Source of the DNA: an uncultured Oscillospiraceae bacterium
GTDB taxonomy: Bacteria > Bacillota > Clostridia > Oscillospirales > Oscillospiraceae
Reading direction: 5' to 3'
Assembly (NCBI GenBank): GCA_910585155.1
Contig: CAJUEC010000009.1
Coordinates: forward strand, 1-64,000
DNA length: 64,000 nt
Part shown: one piece after another, positions 41,450 to 51,362 of the stretch
How positions within the stretch are numbered: position 1 is the first letter of the stretch
How the letters are laid out: each line of letters starts with the position of its first letter
Notes under the pieces: model-generated
What the model saw: the letters and a program-made list of their open reading frames with translations, nothing else
Told to the model about the DNA's origin: nothing
Database searches by the model: none
Program-made: the position numbers and the translations under genes

Positions 41450-43702
41450 CTACAAGGGCCAGCTGGGGAACCAGCGCAGGAAATACTGGCTGTACCATGT
41501 GGGCACGTACAGGCCGATGAGCTCCGGGTAAAACACCGCGTACAGCCCCGCCGCGCAGCCGGTGAAGCCGTACACCGCCAGCTTCCAGCCCCGCTGCCTG
41601 CGCTCCGCCATGTCGTCCATCAGGTAGGTGATGGCAAAGCACAAAAACAGCACTGTGGGGAAATAGTGGTAGGCAAAGAGGATGCGCCCGATGGGCAGCC
41701 AGGGCACAAACTGGGACAGGATGGCCACGAGAATGAATAGACCCTTTCCGCAGCGGCGGCGCACTGTCTGGATGGCCACCCCGAAAAAGGCCAGCAGCCC
41801 GGCCCAGGACACCAGAGGATTGTTGAAGGAGGCGAACAGGCTCTTCATCCCGGGCACGTCCAGGTCCCGGTAGTACAAAATGGGCCGGCCGTCAAAAATC
41901 CACTGGTACCAGTAGGACGCATAGGGGTGGGGGGTGTGGACCCCCTGGTGGTAGGTGAGCATGAAGTACTGGTTCTTCAGCATGATGTCCACCGGGTGGC
42001 TGCTGTCTCCGGGGATGGCGTCAAAGAAGGCCTTGACGGCCCCCCCCTCCCCGCCGCCCATGGCGGCCAGGTGCTGGGGCAGCTGCTGGAAGGGCCAGGA
42101 CAGCGCCTGGCCGGCCATGCCGAAAAAGCCGCCGTCATTTCCCCTGGCCAGGGCGTAGGGGAAGTAGGACACGGTATAGATGCACAGCGGGATGAGCACA
42201 AAGAACACCACAGACAGACCGATGGTGGCCCAGACATGGACCGGGAAGGAGGGCAGCTGGGGCCGCTCCCAGGCGGGGGACGCCTCCTGGAACATGGCCT
42301 GGGTCACCTCCGCCCGCACCTCGGGGGGCACCGGCTTGGCCTGGAGCTCCCGCTCCGCCTCCTCCCAGTCCCGGCGCTTGAACACCATACCCAGCAGCCA
42401 CAGCAGGGCCAGCCCCACTCCGGCGTACACCACCGTCCACTTGGAGGCGCAGCCGATCCCCCAGAACAGGCCGCTGAGGAACAGGGACAGGACATAGGCC
42501 CGCAGCCGCTTCCCCGCAGGCACCGCCAGCCAGCGGTACATAAAGTAGTAGGACACCAGAATGAAGAACACACCGTAGGTGTCGATGGTGGCAATGCGGG
42601 TCTGCACCAGGTGCATGAAGTCAAAGGTGAACAGGGCCGTGCCGCACAGGGCCACGGAGGTCTTGCCAAAGAGGTTTTTCAAAAACACATACAGCACCGG
42701 CACCATCAGCACCCCAAACAGGGTGCCCATAAACCGCCAGCCAAAGGGAACCATGCCGAAGATCATGATGCCTATCGACAGGATCAGCTTGCCCAGAGGG
42801 GGGTGGGACACCTCATAGGGGTAGACGTTGTTCAGGTGCTCCAGCGCCGTGCGGGGATGGTAGATCTCATCGAAGTAGGAGGAGTTCATATAGGTGGACT
42901 TGGTGGTCCACTCCGAGTTCTCGTCAAACAGCGCCTCGCCGCCCTTCTCCACCTGGGCGGGGACCAAGCGCTTTCCCCCGCTCCACAGAGCCAGCTCCGC
43001 CAGCCACAGCCCCTCCTCCCGGGGGGCGCTCACCGCAGTGACCCGGAAGCGGGCGGCGGTGGCCGCCCCCACGGCCTCCGCGCCCTCTCCTGCCGCCGCC
43101 TCGCCGTCCTGGTCCACCTGATCCAGCTCCAGCAAACGCCACTTGAACAGGGAGTTGTAGGGCTGATCCAGCTTGACGCTGTGGGTCTCCCCCTCGTCGT
43201 CCAGCCACTCCAGGCGGTAGTAACCCGTGCCCAGCGAGGGATAGAAGGAAACCTGGTCCACTGTCACCGGCTCATTGTAGACAAAAATGTAGCTGTCCCC
43301 CTGCTGGAACTCCACACAGCTCTCCGGGCCGGTGAAGCTGCCCAGCTGGAAAAAGGCGGTGACGGCGTACACCGCCGTCAGCAGCAGCACGGGCAGCGCG
43401 TCCCGCCGCTCCATGGGGTGGTGGGGCAGGGTGAGGGTGAACCGGCGGGGCCGGCCCTTTTCCTCCGCCATGGCAATCCACTCCAGGCTGCGGGAGCGGG
43501 GGCGCAGGCACAGCCAGTAGTAGACAAAAAAGCTGACGCACAAAGTCACGCCCAGTATCGCCCAGGTAAAGGCGGGGGACAGGTTGGTGAAAAACCAGGT
43601 GACGCCGGACACCGCCGCTTCCCAGGCCCCCTGAAGGGTGAGGGGGGCGCTCTCCTCGGGGGCGGGGGATGCCGAGGCGGCCAAGGGCAAAATGTTGATC
43701 AT
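41450..43702 (-). CDS. PMT-type (GT39) phospholipid-carrier glycosyltransferase
   Basis: A 750-residue multi-pass membrane protein of the protein O-mannosyltransferase superfamily. Diagnostic blocks: SSYFDEIYHPRTALEHL with the catalytic acidic pair, SHPPLGKLILSIG, GWRFMGTLFG and ARIATIDTYGVFF-type loop, with about 11-13 hydrophobic helices. Two soluble stretches stand out: a beta-rich domain of roughly 150 residues after the second helix, possibly discoidin-like, and a loop in the middle. It uses a lipid-linked sugar to glycosylate exported protein or glycan. The ATG at 43700-43702 has GGAGG at the ideal distance; upstream in-frame ATGs lack one. Confidence 0.85.
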   Translation of the reverse strand: MINILPLAASASPAPEESAPLTLQGAWEAAVSGVTWFFTNLSPAFTWAILGVTLCVSFFVYYWLCLRPRSRSLEWIAMAEEKGRPRRFTLTLPHHPMERRDALPVLLLTAVYAVTAFFQLGSFTGPESCVEFQQGDSYIFVYNEPVTVDQVSFYPSLGTGYYRLEWLDDEGETHSVKLDQPYNSLFKWRLLELDQVDQDGEAAAGEGAEAVGAATAARFRVTAVSAPREEGLWLAELALWSGGKRLVPAQVEKGGEALFDENSEWTTKSTYMNSSYFDEIYHPRTALEHLNNVYPYEVSHPPLGKLILSIGIMIFGMVPFGWRFMGTLFGVLMVPVLYVFLKNLFGKTSVALCGTALFTFDFMHLVQTRIATIDTYGVFFILVSYYFMYRWLAVPAGKRLRAYVLSLFLSGLFWGIGCASKWTVVYAGVGLALLWLLGMVFKRRDWEEAERELQAKPVPPEVRAEVTQAMFQEASPAWERPQLPSFPVHVWATIGLSVVFFVLIPLCIYTVSYFPYALARGNDGGFFGMAGQALSWPFQQLPQHLAAMGGGEGGAVKAFFDAIPGDSSHPVDIMLKNQYFMLTYHQGVHTPHPYASYWYQWIFDGRPILYYRDLDVPGMKSLFASFNNPLVSWAGLLAFFGVAIQTVRRRCGKGLFILVAILSQFVPWLPIGRILFAYHYFPTVLFLCFAITYLMDDMAERRQRGWKLAVYGFTGCAAGLYAVFYPELIGLYVPTWYSQYFLRWFPSWPL

Positions 43703-43956
43703 TGCAACCTCCATGCGCGCTGGGCGCGTTCTCATTGGGTAATTAGGCCAATGCCTATGTAATATCCTATATTACTACGAACGGCGGGGAAAAGGAAGCC
43801 CCTTTTTCAATCTTTGCGGACCTCCGGCCCGACGCCTGCCCGGGCCTTGCACCGGTACGGACAACTCTCGGGACTCAGCACTCTCAGGATCGGTGTGCGA
43901 AACCGGGCGGAATTCCTGGCACAGGCGGCATTCACATTTAATTTACATCTGAGCTA
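43703..43956. other. non-coding gap before heat-shock operon
   Basis: No gene or clear element recognised between the glycosyltransferase and the hrcA promoter. A purine-rich patch and short GC repeats are present. Confidence 0.5.
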
Positions 43957-43985
43957 TTGACAATTTTGGGGGGTGGTGGTACATT
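43957..43985 (+). promoter_or_regulatory. sigma-A-type promoter of hrcA operon
   Basis: TTGACA (43957-43962), 17-bp spacer, TACATT (43980-43985), immediately upstream of the CIRCE operator. Confidence 0.78.
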
Positions 43986-43989
43986 GTCT

Positions 43990-44016
43990 TTAGCACTCAG
44001 ATATATAGAGTGCTAA
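43990..44016 (+). promoter_or_regulatory. CIRCE operator (HrcA binding site)
   Basis: TTAGCACTC-N9-GAGTGCTAA, a perfect match to the CIRCE consensus, placed at the transcription start. HrcA bound here represses the operon at normal temperature. Confidence 0.97.
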
Positions 44017-44039
44017 ATCAACTGAAAGGAGGTCGGACC

Positions 44040-45104
44040 TTGGCGCTCACAGAACGCAAAAAGAAAATTTTGCGCGCCGTGGTGGAAAGCTATGTGGAGA
44101 CAGCGGAGCCGGTGGGCTCCAAGACGCTGATGAACGCGGTGGATCTGCGGGTGTCCTCCGCCACCATCCGCAACGAGCTGGCCGACCTCACCGAGCAGGG
44201 CTATCTGGAGCAGCCCCACACCTCCGCGGGGCGGGTGCCCTCCCCCAAGGGCTACCGGCTGTATGTCAACGAGCTGATGGAGGAGCAGCGGCTGAGCCTG
44301 GAGGAGACCAAGCAGATCAACGAGGCACTGCATCTGAAAATGCAGGAGCTGGACAAGGTCATCGACCAGGCGGGCCGGATGGTGTCCCAGCTCACCAACT
44401 ACCCCGCCTTTGCCCTGGCCGAGGGGGCCAAGCGGGTGACTATCCGGCGGTTCGACCTGATCCTGGTGGACGCCGCCGCCTTCATCGCCGTGGTGATGAC
44501 GGACAGCAGCGTGGTGAAAAACAAGCTCTTCCGCCTGCCCACCGATCTGAGCGAGCCCCAGCTTCAGCTGCTCACCACCCTGCTGAACACCGCCTTCGTG
44601 GGCAAAACCCTGGAGCAGCTCACTCCGGAGCTGATGCGGGTGGCCGAGCACGCCGCAGGCAGCTCCTACGGGCTGATTTCTCTGGTGGTCTCCTTCGCCA
44701 TGGAGGTGCTGGACGGCCTGGAGCGCAGCGCCGTGTGCACCGCCGGAACCAGCCATATTCTGGACCACCCGGAGTACCAGGACGTGGGCAAGGCCCAGAA
44801 GCTGATGAGCTACCTCTCAGAGGACCGCTCACTGGCCCAGGCCCTGGCCCTGCCCGCCCTCAGCGGCGACGACACCAAAATTCTCATCGGCCCGGAGAAC
44901 GTGGCCGACGAGCTGAAAGACACCAGCGTGGTGCTGGCAAGCTACGATATCGGGGACGGCATGAAGGGGGTCATCGGCGTGGTGGGCCCCACCCGAATGG
45001 ACTACGCCAAGGTGGCCGCCAAGCTGTCCTACGTGGCGGATGGCCTGTCCAAGCTATTCGGCCAGGCCGAGCTGCCCCCCGGCACGCCGGAAAAGGAGGA
45101 ATAA
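44040..45104 (+). CDS. hrcA: heat-inducible transcription repressor HrcA
   Basis: A 354-residue repressor of class I heat-shock genes. The N-terminal winged helix reads ALTERKKKILRAVVESYVETAEPVGSKTL and SSATIRNELADLTEQGYLEQPHTSAGRVPS; GAF-like and dimerisation regions follow (YDIGDGMKGVIGVVGPTRMDYAKV at the end). The TTG at 44040 is taken as start because AAAGGAGG lies before it; the in-frame GTG at 44010 is part of CIRCE. It is the first gene of hrcA-grpE-dnaK-dnaJ. Confidence 0.95.
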   Translation: MALTERKKKILRAVVESYVETAEPVGSKTLMNAVDLRVSSATIRNELADLTEQGYLEQPHTSAGRVPSPKGYRLYVNELMEEQRLSLEETKQINEALHLKMQELDKVIDQAGRMVSQLTNYPAFALAEGAKRVTIRRFDLILVDAAAFIAVVMTDSSVVKNKLFRLPTDLSEPQLQLLTTLLNTAFVGKTLEQLTPELMRVAEHAAGSSYGLISLVVSFAMEVLDGLERSAVCTAGTSHILDHPEYQDVGKAQKLMSYLSEDRSLAQALALPALSGDDTKILIGPENVADELKDTSVVLASYDIGDGMKGVIGVVGPTRMDYAKVAAKLSYVADGLSKLFGQAELPPGTPEKEE

Positions 45105-45110
45105 ACATCC

Positions 45111-45689
45111 ATGGCTAAGGAAAAGAAGAAGAAAAACGCCGCCCAGGAGCAGGACATTCCTGAGATTGAGGTCCCACCCGCCCAGGAGGCTGAGGAGACC
45201 GCCGCCCCCGAGGCAGATTCCCCGGCGGAACAGCCCGCCCCGCCCCAGGAGGCGCCCGTCAAGGATCCGGGCCAGCTGCTGGCGGAGGCGGCGGACAAAT
45301 ACCTCCGTCTGGCCGCCGAGTACGACAATTACCGCAAGCGCACCGTCAAGGAGAAGGAGTCCGCCTGGAGCGAGGCCAGGGCCCAGACCGTGGCCGCCTT
45401 CCTCCCGGTGTACGACAACCTGGAGCGGGCCCTGAAGCAGGAGACCTCCGACGAGGCCTACAAGAAGGGCGTGGAGATGACCATGAAGGGCCTCCAGGAC
45501 GCCCTGGCCGGGCTGGGGGTGGAGCTCATCCCCGCCCTGGGGGAGACCTTCGACCCCAACCGGCACAACGCCGTCATGCACTGCGACGACCCGGAGGCCG
45601 GCGAGAGCACCATTGTGGAGGTGTTCCAGCAGGGCTTCCTGTGCGGGGACAAGGTGATCCGCTTCTCCATGGTCAGGGTGGCCAATTGA
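45111..45689 (+). CDS. grpE: nucleotide exchange factor GrpE
   Basis: A 192-residue co-chaperone that releases ADP from DnaK. A low-complexity Pro/Glu/Ala-rich N-terminus (about 1-58) precedes the coiled coil (EYDNYRKRTVKEKESAW) and the C-terminal beta domain with GVELIPALGETFDPNRHNAV and the ending CGDKVIRFSMVRVAN. It lies six bp after hrcA. Confidence 0.95.
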   Translation: MAKEKKKKNAAQEQDIPEIEVPPAQEAEETAAPEADSPAEQPAPPQEAPVKDPGQLLAEAADKYLRLAAEYDNYRKRTVKEKESAWSEARAQTVAAFLPVYDNLERALKQETSDEAYKKGVEMTMKGLQDALAGLGVELIPALGETFDPNRHNAVMHCDDPEAGESTIVEVFQQGFLCGDKVIRFSMVRVAN

Positions 45690-45882
45690 GAAGCGCGGAG
45701 AAGCGGACAGCGAGGAAGCTTGGACCGGAGCGAGACCAGGCAGAGGACGGCGCAGCCGTCCGCAGACTGGGCCGAGCCGGAGGGAAAGCGACCGAGCGCC
45801 CTGGCCACTTCGCAGCGTGACAATGAGCGTTCCCCAATTTCACATTGTAAAAATACACTTTTCATATAGGAGGAAATCAATT
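45690..45882 (+). other. grpE-dnaK spacer with inverted repeats
   Basis: A 193-bp spacer. GGACGGC-GCA-GCCGTCC forms a hairpin near 45747-45763, nested in imperfect GACCAGGC-type repeats. It may be a processing or partial-termination site that adjusts dnaK relative to hrcA-grpE. No open frame was accepted. Confidence 0.45.
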
Positions 45883-47742
<1,860 letters not shown>

Positions 47743-47986
47743 ACAATAAGCGCCAACCCAGCCTTCCTCCCCTCCGGGGGGAAGGCCGGGCTGGCGTAAG
47801 GCCTCGCAGCGTTCCGCCGCCCGCAGGCGGCGGAATAAAGTGAAATCTGTTTTTGGGGCGGCTTTGCTGACCCCAAAAACACCTCTCGGCCGCAAGTGTG
47901 CCCGAAGGGTGCGCGCAGCTGGCCGAAAACCCCTCCGTCGGAAAGGGCAAGGTCCTTTTCGACGGATTTTAGAGGTGATTCCATAT
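47743..47986 (+). other. dnaK-dnaJ spacer with three hairpins
   Basis: A 244-bp spacer holds three hairpins: CCAGCC/GGCTGG arms around a CCTCCCC region (47757-47797), TTCCGCCGCC/GGCGGCGGAA (47811-47834), and CCGTCGGAAAGG/CCTTTTCGACGG (about 47936-47966) followed by ATTTTA. The last could be an attenuator just before dnaJ. No gene was accepted. Confidence 0.55.
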
Positions 47987-49144
47987 ATGGCAGATCAAAA
48001 ACGAGATTACTATGAGGTGCTGGGTGTTGGCAAGTCCGCCTCTGAGGACGAGCTGAAAAGAGCCTACCGCAAGCTGGCCAAGCAGTACCACCCGGACATG
48101 AATCCGGGCAACGCCGAGGCCGAGACCCGCTTCAAGGAGATCAACGAGGCCTATGAGGTGCTCAGCGACAAGGACAAGCGGGCCAAGTACGATCAGTTTG
48201 GCCACGCGGGGGTGGACCCCAGCTTCGGCGCAGGCGGCTTTGGCGGCGGCTTCGATATGGGCGACATCGACCTGGGGGACCTCTTCGGGTCCTTCTTCGG
48301 CGGGGGCGGCTTCGGCGGCTTTGGCTCCCAGCGCCAGGCCAACCCCAACGCCCCCCAGCGGGGGGCCTCCCTGCGGGCCAGCCTCACCATCAAGTTTGCT
48401 GAGGCCATGGCGGGCTGCGAAAAGGAGCTGAGCCTCCACCGCATGGAGACCTGCGACGACTGCCGGGGCACCGGCTGCGCCGCCGGCACCACCGCCGAGG
48501 TGTGCCCCGACTGCCGGGGCACCGGCCAGGTCCGCATCCAGCGGGGGGGCGGCAGCTTTGCCTTCACCACCACCGCGCCCTGCTCCAAATGCCGGGGCAC
48601 CGGCAAGCTCATCCACCAGCCCTGCTCCAGCTGCCGGGGAGAGGGTCAGGTGCGGCGGCAGCGGAACATCAAGGTCCGCATACCCGCGGGCATCGACGAC
48701 GGGCAGACCATCTCCATGCGGGGCCAGGGCAACGGCGGCCTCAACGGCGGCCCCGCCGGCGACCTGTTGGTAAATGTGGCCATCATCCCTGACCGCCGGT
48801 TCCAGCGGGACGGCAGCAACATCTACACAGAGCAGCCGGTATCCTTCACCCAGGCCGCCCTGGGCGCGGCGCTGGAGGTTGAGACCATCGACGGCAAGGT
48901 GAAGTACGACCTGCCCGCCGGCACTCAGCCGGGTACTGTATTCCGTCTGCGGGGAAAGGGCGCGCCCAGCGTCAGCGGTCGGGGCCGGGGGGACCAGTAC
49001 GTCACCGTTCAAGTGCAGGTGCCCACCAACCTCACCAGCCAGCAGCGCAGCGCCCTGCTGGACTATGCCGAGGCCATGGGAGAGAGATCCCCCGCCCCCA
49101 CCCCGGTGAAGGACTTCTTCGAGAAAAAGCGCAAAAAGAAATAG
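47987..49144 (+). CDS. dnaJ: co-chaperone DnaJ
   Basis: A 385-residue Hsp40 type I. The J domain starts MADQKRDYYEVLGV and carries the essential HPD (YHPDMNP); a Gly/Phe-rich region follows (about 75-110); the zinc domain has four CxxCxGxG units (CDDCRGTG, CPDCRGTG, CSKCRGTG, CSSCRGEG); then the C-terminal substrate-binding domain. GAGGTG precedes the ATG at 47987. It is the last gene of the heat-shock operon and ends before a terminator shared with yjdF. Confidence 0.97.
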   Translation: MADQKRDYYEVLGVGKSASEDELKRAYRKLAKQYHPDMNPGNAEAETRFKEINEAYEVLSDKDKRAKYDQFGHAGVDPSFGAGGFGGGFDMGDIDLGDLFGSFFGGGGFGGFGSQRQANPNAPQRGASLRASLTIKFAEAMAGCEKELSLHRMETCDDCRGTGCAAGTTAEVCPDCRGTGQVRIQRGGGSFAFTTTAPCSKCRGTGKLIHQPCSSCRGEGQVRRQRNIKVRIPAGIDDGQTISMRGQGNGGLNGGPAGDLLVNVAIIPDRRFQRDGSNIYTEQPVSFTQAALGAALEVETIDGKVKYDLPAGTQPGTVFRLRGKGAPSVSGRGRGDQYVTVQVQVPTNLTSQQRSALLDYAEAMGERSPAPTPVKDFFEKKRKKK

Positions 49145-49186
49145 GGGCCTGCATCTGTACGGCACAGGGCCCCCGGGACATCCACG

Positions 49187-49222
49187 AAAAAGCACAGGGG
49201 GCTAATGCCCCCTGTGCTTTTT
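49187..49222. terminator. bidirectional terminator between dnaJ and yjdF
   Basis: AAAAAGCACAGGGGGC and its complement around a TAAT loop end in TTTTTT on the plus strand and also have an A/T pattern for the minus strand. The stop codon of yjdF (minus, 49202-49204) lies in the loop. Confidence 0.9.
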
Positions 49223-49621
49223 TCTGCGTTTCTCCTGCCGGAGGGCGAATTTCCGCTCCTGCTCCGCCTCTCGCCGCGCTCTGGAATCGGCCTTCCGCTG
49301 TGTCTTCATCTGCTCCCGCTGGAGCTGGATGGCCTGCTGGGCCCAGGTCCCCGCCCCGGTAGGCCGCACTGCCCGCCGGGCCTCCCGGCGGGCCCGCTTG
49401 GGGTTTGGCGAACGGTCCGGCTCCCGCTCCCCCTCCGCCAGAGGACTGAAGCTCAGCTCCCGCCAATGGCGCTGGAGATAGTCCAGCACCTCCTGGTCCC
49501 GGGGTTCGGCGCCAAAGGTCACCTTGCACACCCGGCAGCCATCCCCATCCTCCCGCCGGTACAGCCCGACCCAAAAGGGCCCCTCAAAGTACACGCTCAG
49601 CCTTGCCTTGGAAACGCTCAT
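49202..49621 (-). CDS. yjdF: YjdF family protein (DUF2992)
   Basis: A 139-residue protein with a conserved N-terminal beta region (RLSVYFEGPFWVGLYRRE, then VTFGAEPRDQEVLDYL) and a long, highly basic helical C-terminus (RKADSRARREAEQERKFALRQEKRRKK). This matches the DUF2992/YjdF family, whose genes in Firmicutes are controlled by the yjdF riboswitch for azaaromatic compounds. Its function is unknown; a role in handling toxic heteroaromatics has been suggested. The ribosome site GGAGG before the ATG can be masked by a complementary stretch in the leader. The stop lies in a terminator loop. Confidence 0.8.
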   Translation of the reverse strand: MSVSKARLSVYFEGPFWVGLYRREDGDGCRVCKVTFGAEPRDQEVLDYLQRHWRELSFSPLAEGEREPDRSPNPKRARREARRAVRPTGAGTWAQQAIQLQREQMKTQRKADSRARREAEQERKFALRQEKRRKKHRGH

Positions 49622-49746
49622 ATTCAGTTGTCCTCCTTCAATCGTCGCTGCGCGGAGAAGGGACAACCAAGGAGGCAGGTTACTGGCAGGAGGGCGGACT
49701 CCCGCGCCCCGACTACCCGACGGGGACTGTGTTTTTATCTCCGCAT
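49622..49746 (-). promoter_or_regulatory. probable yjdF (azaaromatic) riboswitch
   Basis: The leader of yjdF is about 125 nt and highly structured. It contains CACAGTCCCCGTCGGGTAGTC, then GTCCGCCCTCCTGCCAGTAACC and GGTTGTCC, which can pair with GGACAAC next to the ribosome site (AAGGAGGACAAC). That arrangement fits a translational switch. Assignment to the yjdF class rests on the gene it controls and on remembered consensus pieces, not on a covariance search. Confidence 0.65.
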
Positions 49747-49752
49747 GGCCGG

Positions 49753-49758
49753 AGTATA
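49753..49758 (-). promoter_or_regulatory. -10 box of yjdF leader
   Basis: TATACT on the minus strand about 10 nt before the structured leader; the -35 region is weak. Confidence 0.5.
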
Positions 49759-49780
49759 CCACAAGCTGGAGAAAAAGTAC

Positions 49781-49813
49781 AGCGGCGGCAGGCTGTCTGC
49801 CTGCCGCCGCTGC
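49781..49813 (-). terminator. terminator of rqcP operon
   Basis: CAGCGGCGGCAGGC and its complement with a TGTCT loop, followed on the minus strand by TACTTTTTC. It lies directly after rqcP and separates it from yjdF. Confidence 0.88.
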
Positions 49814-49816
49814 GTA

Positions 49817-50056
49817 CTACAGCTGCTTGTACATGGCCTCCGCGTCCGCCTTGCCCACGATGTCCGCGGTGGACAGCACCTCCACCCGGATGAGCTTCTC
49901 GCCGAACTTCAGCTCCAGCACGTCCCCCGGCTTCACGTCGTAGGACGCCTTCACCGGCCTGCCGTTGGCGGTCACCCGCCCCGCGTCGCAGGCCTCGTTG
50001 GCCACGGTGCGCCGTTTGATCAGCCGGGATACCTTCAGCCATTTGTCTAATCTCAT
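49817..50056 (-). CDS. rqcP: S4-domain RNA-binding protein RqcP (YabO)
   Basis: A 79-residue single S4-domain protein (RLDKWLKVSRLIKRRTVANEACDAGRVTANGRPV, then VKPGDVLELKFG). It corresponds to YabO/RqcP of Firmicutes, which assists alanine tailing of stalled nascent chains in ribosome-associated quality control. Its position behind mazG and a SpoVB-like gene matches the Bacillus yabM-yabN-yabO order, with HU inserted. GGAGG precedes the ATG at 50054-50056. Confidence 0.87.
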   Translation of the reverse strand: MRLDKWLKVSRLIKRRTVANEACDAGRVTANGRPVKASYDVKPGDVLELKFGEKLIRVEVLSTADIVGKADAEAMYKQL

Positions 50057-50078
50057 ATTCTTCCTCCACAACAGAGAT

Positions 50079-50103
50079 TCCCACCCCAAACAGGGTGGGA
50101 ATT
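50079..50103 (-). terminator. hairpin between HU and rqcP
   Basis: TTCCCACCC pairs with GGGTGGGAA around a short loop in the 54-bp gap. It probably limits read-through from the abundant HU transcript into rqcP. Confidence 0.6.
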
Positions 50104-50110
50104 CCGTATA

Positions 50111-50386
50111 TCAGCCGGCTACCGTGTCCTTCAGCGCCTTGCCCGCCTTGAACACGGGCACCTTGGACGCGGGAATCTCAATCTGCTCCTTGGTGTGGGG
50201 GTTGCGGCCCATGCGGGCGCCCCGGCTCTTCACCTCAAAGGAGCCGAAGCCCACCAGCTGCACCTTCTCCCCCTGGACTAGGGACTCGGTGATGGCGTCC
50301 ACCATGGCGGCCACGGCGGCGTCGCTGTCCTTCTTGGACAGGCCGGTCTTTTCCGCCACGGCGGCGATCAGTTCAGTCTTGTTCAT
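50111..50386 (-). CDS. hup: HU-family DNA-binding protein
   Basis: A 91-residue histone-like protein: MNKTELIAAVAEKTGLSKKDSDAAV, the VQLVGFGSFEV beta region and the DNA arm RGARMGRNPHTKEQIEIPASKVPVF, ending FKAGKALKDTV. It bends and compacts DNA as a dimer. Located between mazG and rqcP with a hairpin on the downstream side. Confidence 0.96.
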   Translation of the reverse strand: MNKTELIAAVAEKTGLSKKDSDAAVAAMVDAITESLVQGEKVQLVGFGSFEVKSRGARMGRNPHTKEQIEIPASKVPVFKAGKALKDTVAG

Positions 50387-50494
50387 TGATTTGTTTTCCT
50401 CCTAACATTTGTGTGCGAGGGCGTGCGACCCATGTCCTCTATGTCTGCGGCATCGCCGCGTATATACTTAAAGCGCGGCGTGGCGCTGTAAGTG

Positions 50495-51292
50495 TCAATG
50501 CAGCTGCTCCTTGGCCTCCCGCCACAGGGCGGTCTGCTCCTGGTCGGACAGCTCGTTCAGCCTCCAACCCCGCTGGGCCGCCAGCTCCTCCGTCCTGCGG
50601 AACCGGGCGGAGAACTTCTCACAGGCGGCGTGGAGGGCCTCCTCCGGGTCTGCCTCCAGGAAGCGGGCCGCGCAGACGGCGGCAAACAGCACGTCCCCCA
50701 GCTCCTCCACCGGGTCGCCCTCCCTCTCCAGGGCGGCGCGGCGCAGCTCCTCCACTTCCTCAGACAGCTTGTCCAGCGCCCCGGTGATGTCCCGCCAGTC
50801 GAAGCCCGCCTTAGCGGCCTTTTTCTTCATCTTCTCCGCCCGCCACAGCGCCGGCAGCGTGCGGGCCACCGCGTCCACCGCGTCGGCCTGGGTGTCCTGG
50901 TGCTTCTCCTTCTTCTTCAGCTCCTCCCAGTTGGTGAGCACCTCTTCGGTGGAGCGAACGTTTACTTTCCCAAACACATGGGGATGCCGGTAGACGAGCT
51001 TTTTGCACACCCCATCCGCCACGTCGTCCAGGCTGAACCGGCCCGCGTCCTCCTCCAGGGAGGTGTGGAAGTAGACCTGGAGCAATACGTCCCCCAGCTC
51101 CTCCTTGAGGCCCTCCACATCGTCCCGGTCGATGGCCTCGGCGGCCTCGTAGGCTTCCTCGAGAAAGTTACGGCGGATGGACTGGTGCGTCTGCTCCTGG
51201 TCCCAGGGGCACCCCCCAGGATGGCGCAGGATCCGGACAATTTCCATCAGATCCTGGCAGTTGTAAGATTTTTTCTCCGACCAATTTACCAT
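50495..51292 (-). CDS. mazG: nucleoside triphosphate pyrophosphohydrolase MazG
   Basis: A 265-residue tandem MazG protein. The N-terminal domain has LRHPGGCPWDQEQTHQSIRRNFLEEAYEAAEAID with the metal-binding EExxE and GDVLLQVYFHT. The C-terminal domain repeats KLSEEVEELRRA and EELGDVLFAAV. It hydrolyses non-canonical or excess nucleoside triphosphates to the monophosphate and pyrophosphate. The ATG at 51290-51292 follows AGGTGAT; longer frames read into non-coding sequence. Confidence 0.94.
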   Translation of the reverse strand: MVNWSEKKSYNCQDLMEIVRILRHPGGCPWDQEQTHQSIRRNFLEEAYEAAEAIDRDDVEGLKEELGDVLLQVYFHTSLEEDAGRFSLDDVADGVCKKLVYRHPHVFGKVNVRSTEEVLTNWEELKKKEKHQDTQADAVDAVARTLPALWRAEKMKKKAAKAGFDWRDITGALDKLSEEVEELRRAALEREGDPVEELGDVLFAAVCAARFLEADPEEALHAACEKFSARFRRTEELAAQRGWRLNELSDQEQTALWREAKEQLH

Positions 51293-51362
51293 AGTATCAC
51301 CTGAATTGCAAGGGTTTTTTCCTTCCCATACAGTTTTTAACAAATATTTTTTCGATTTAAGT

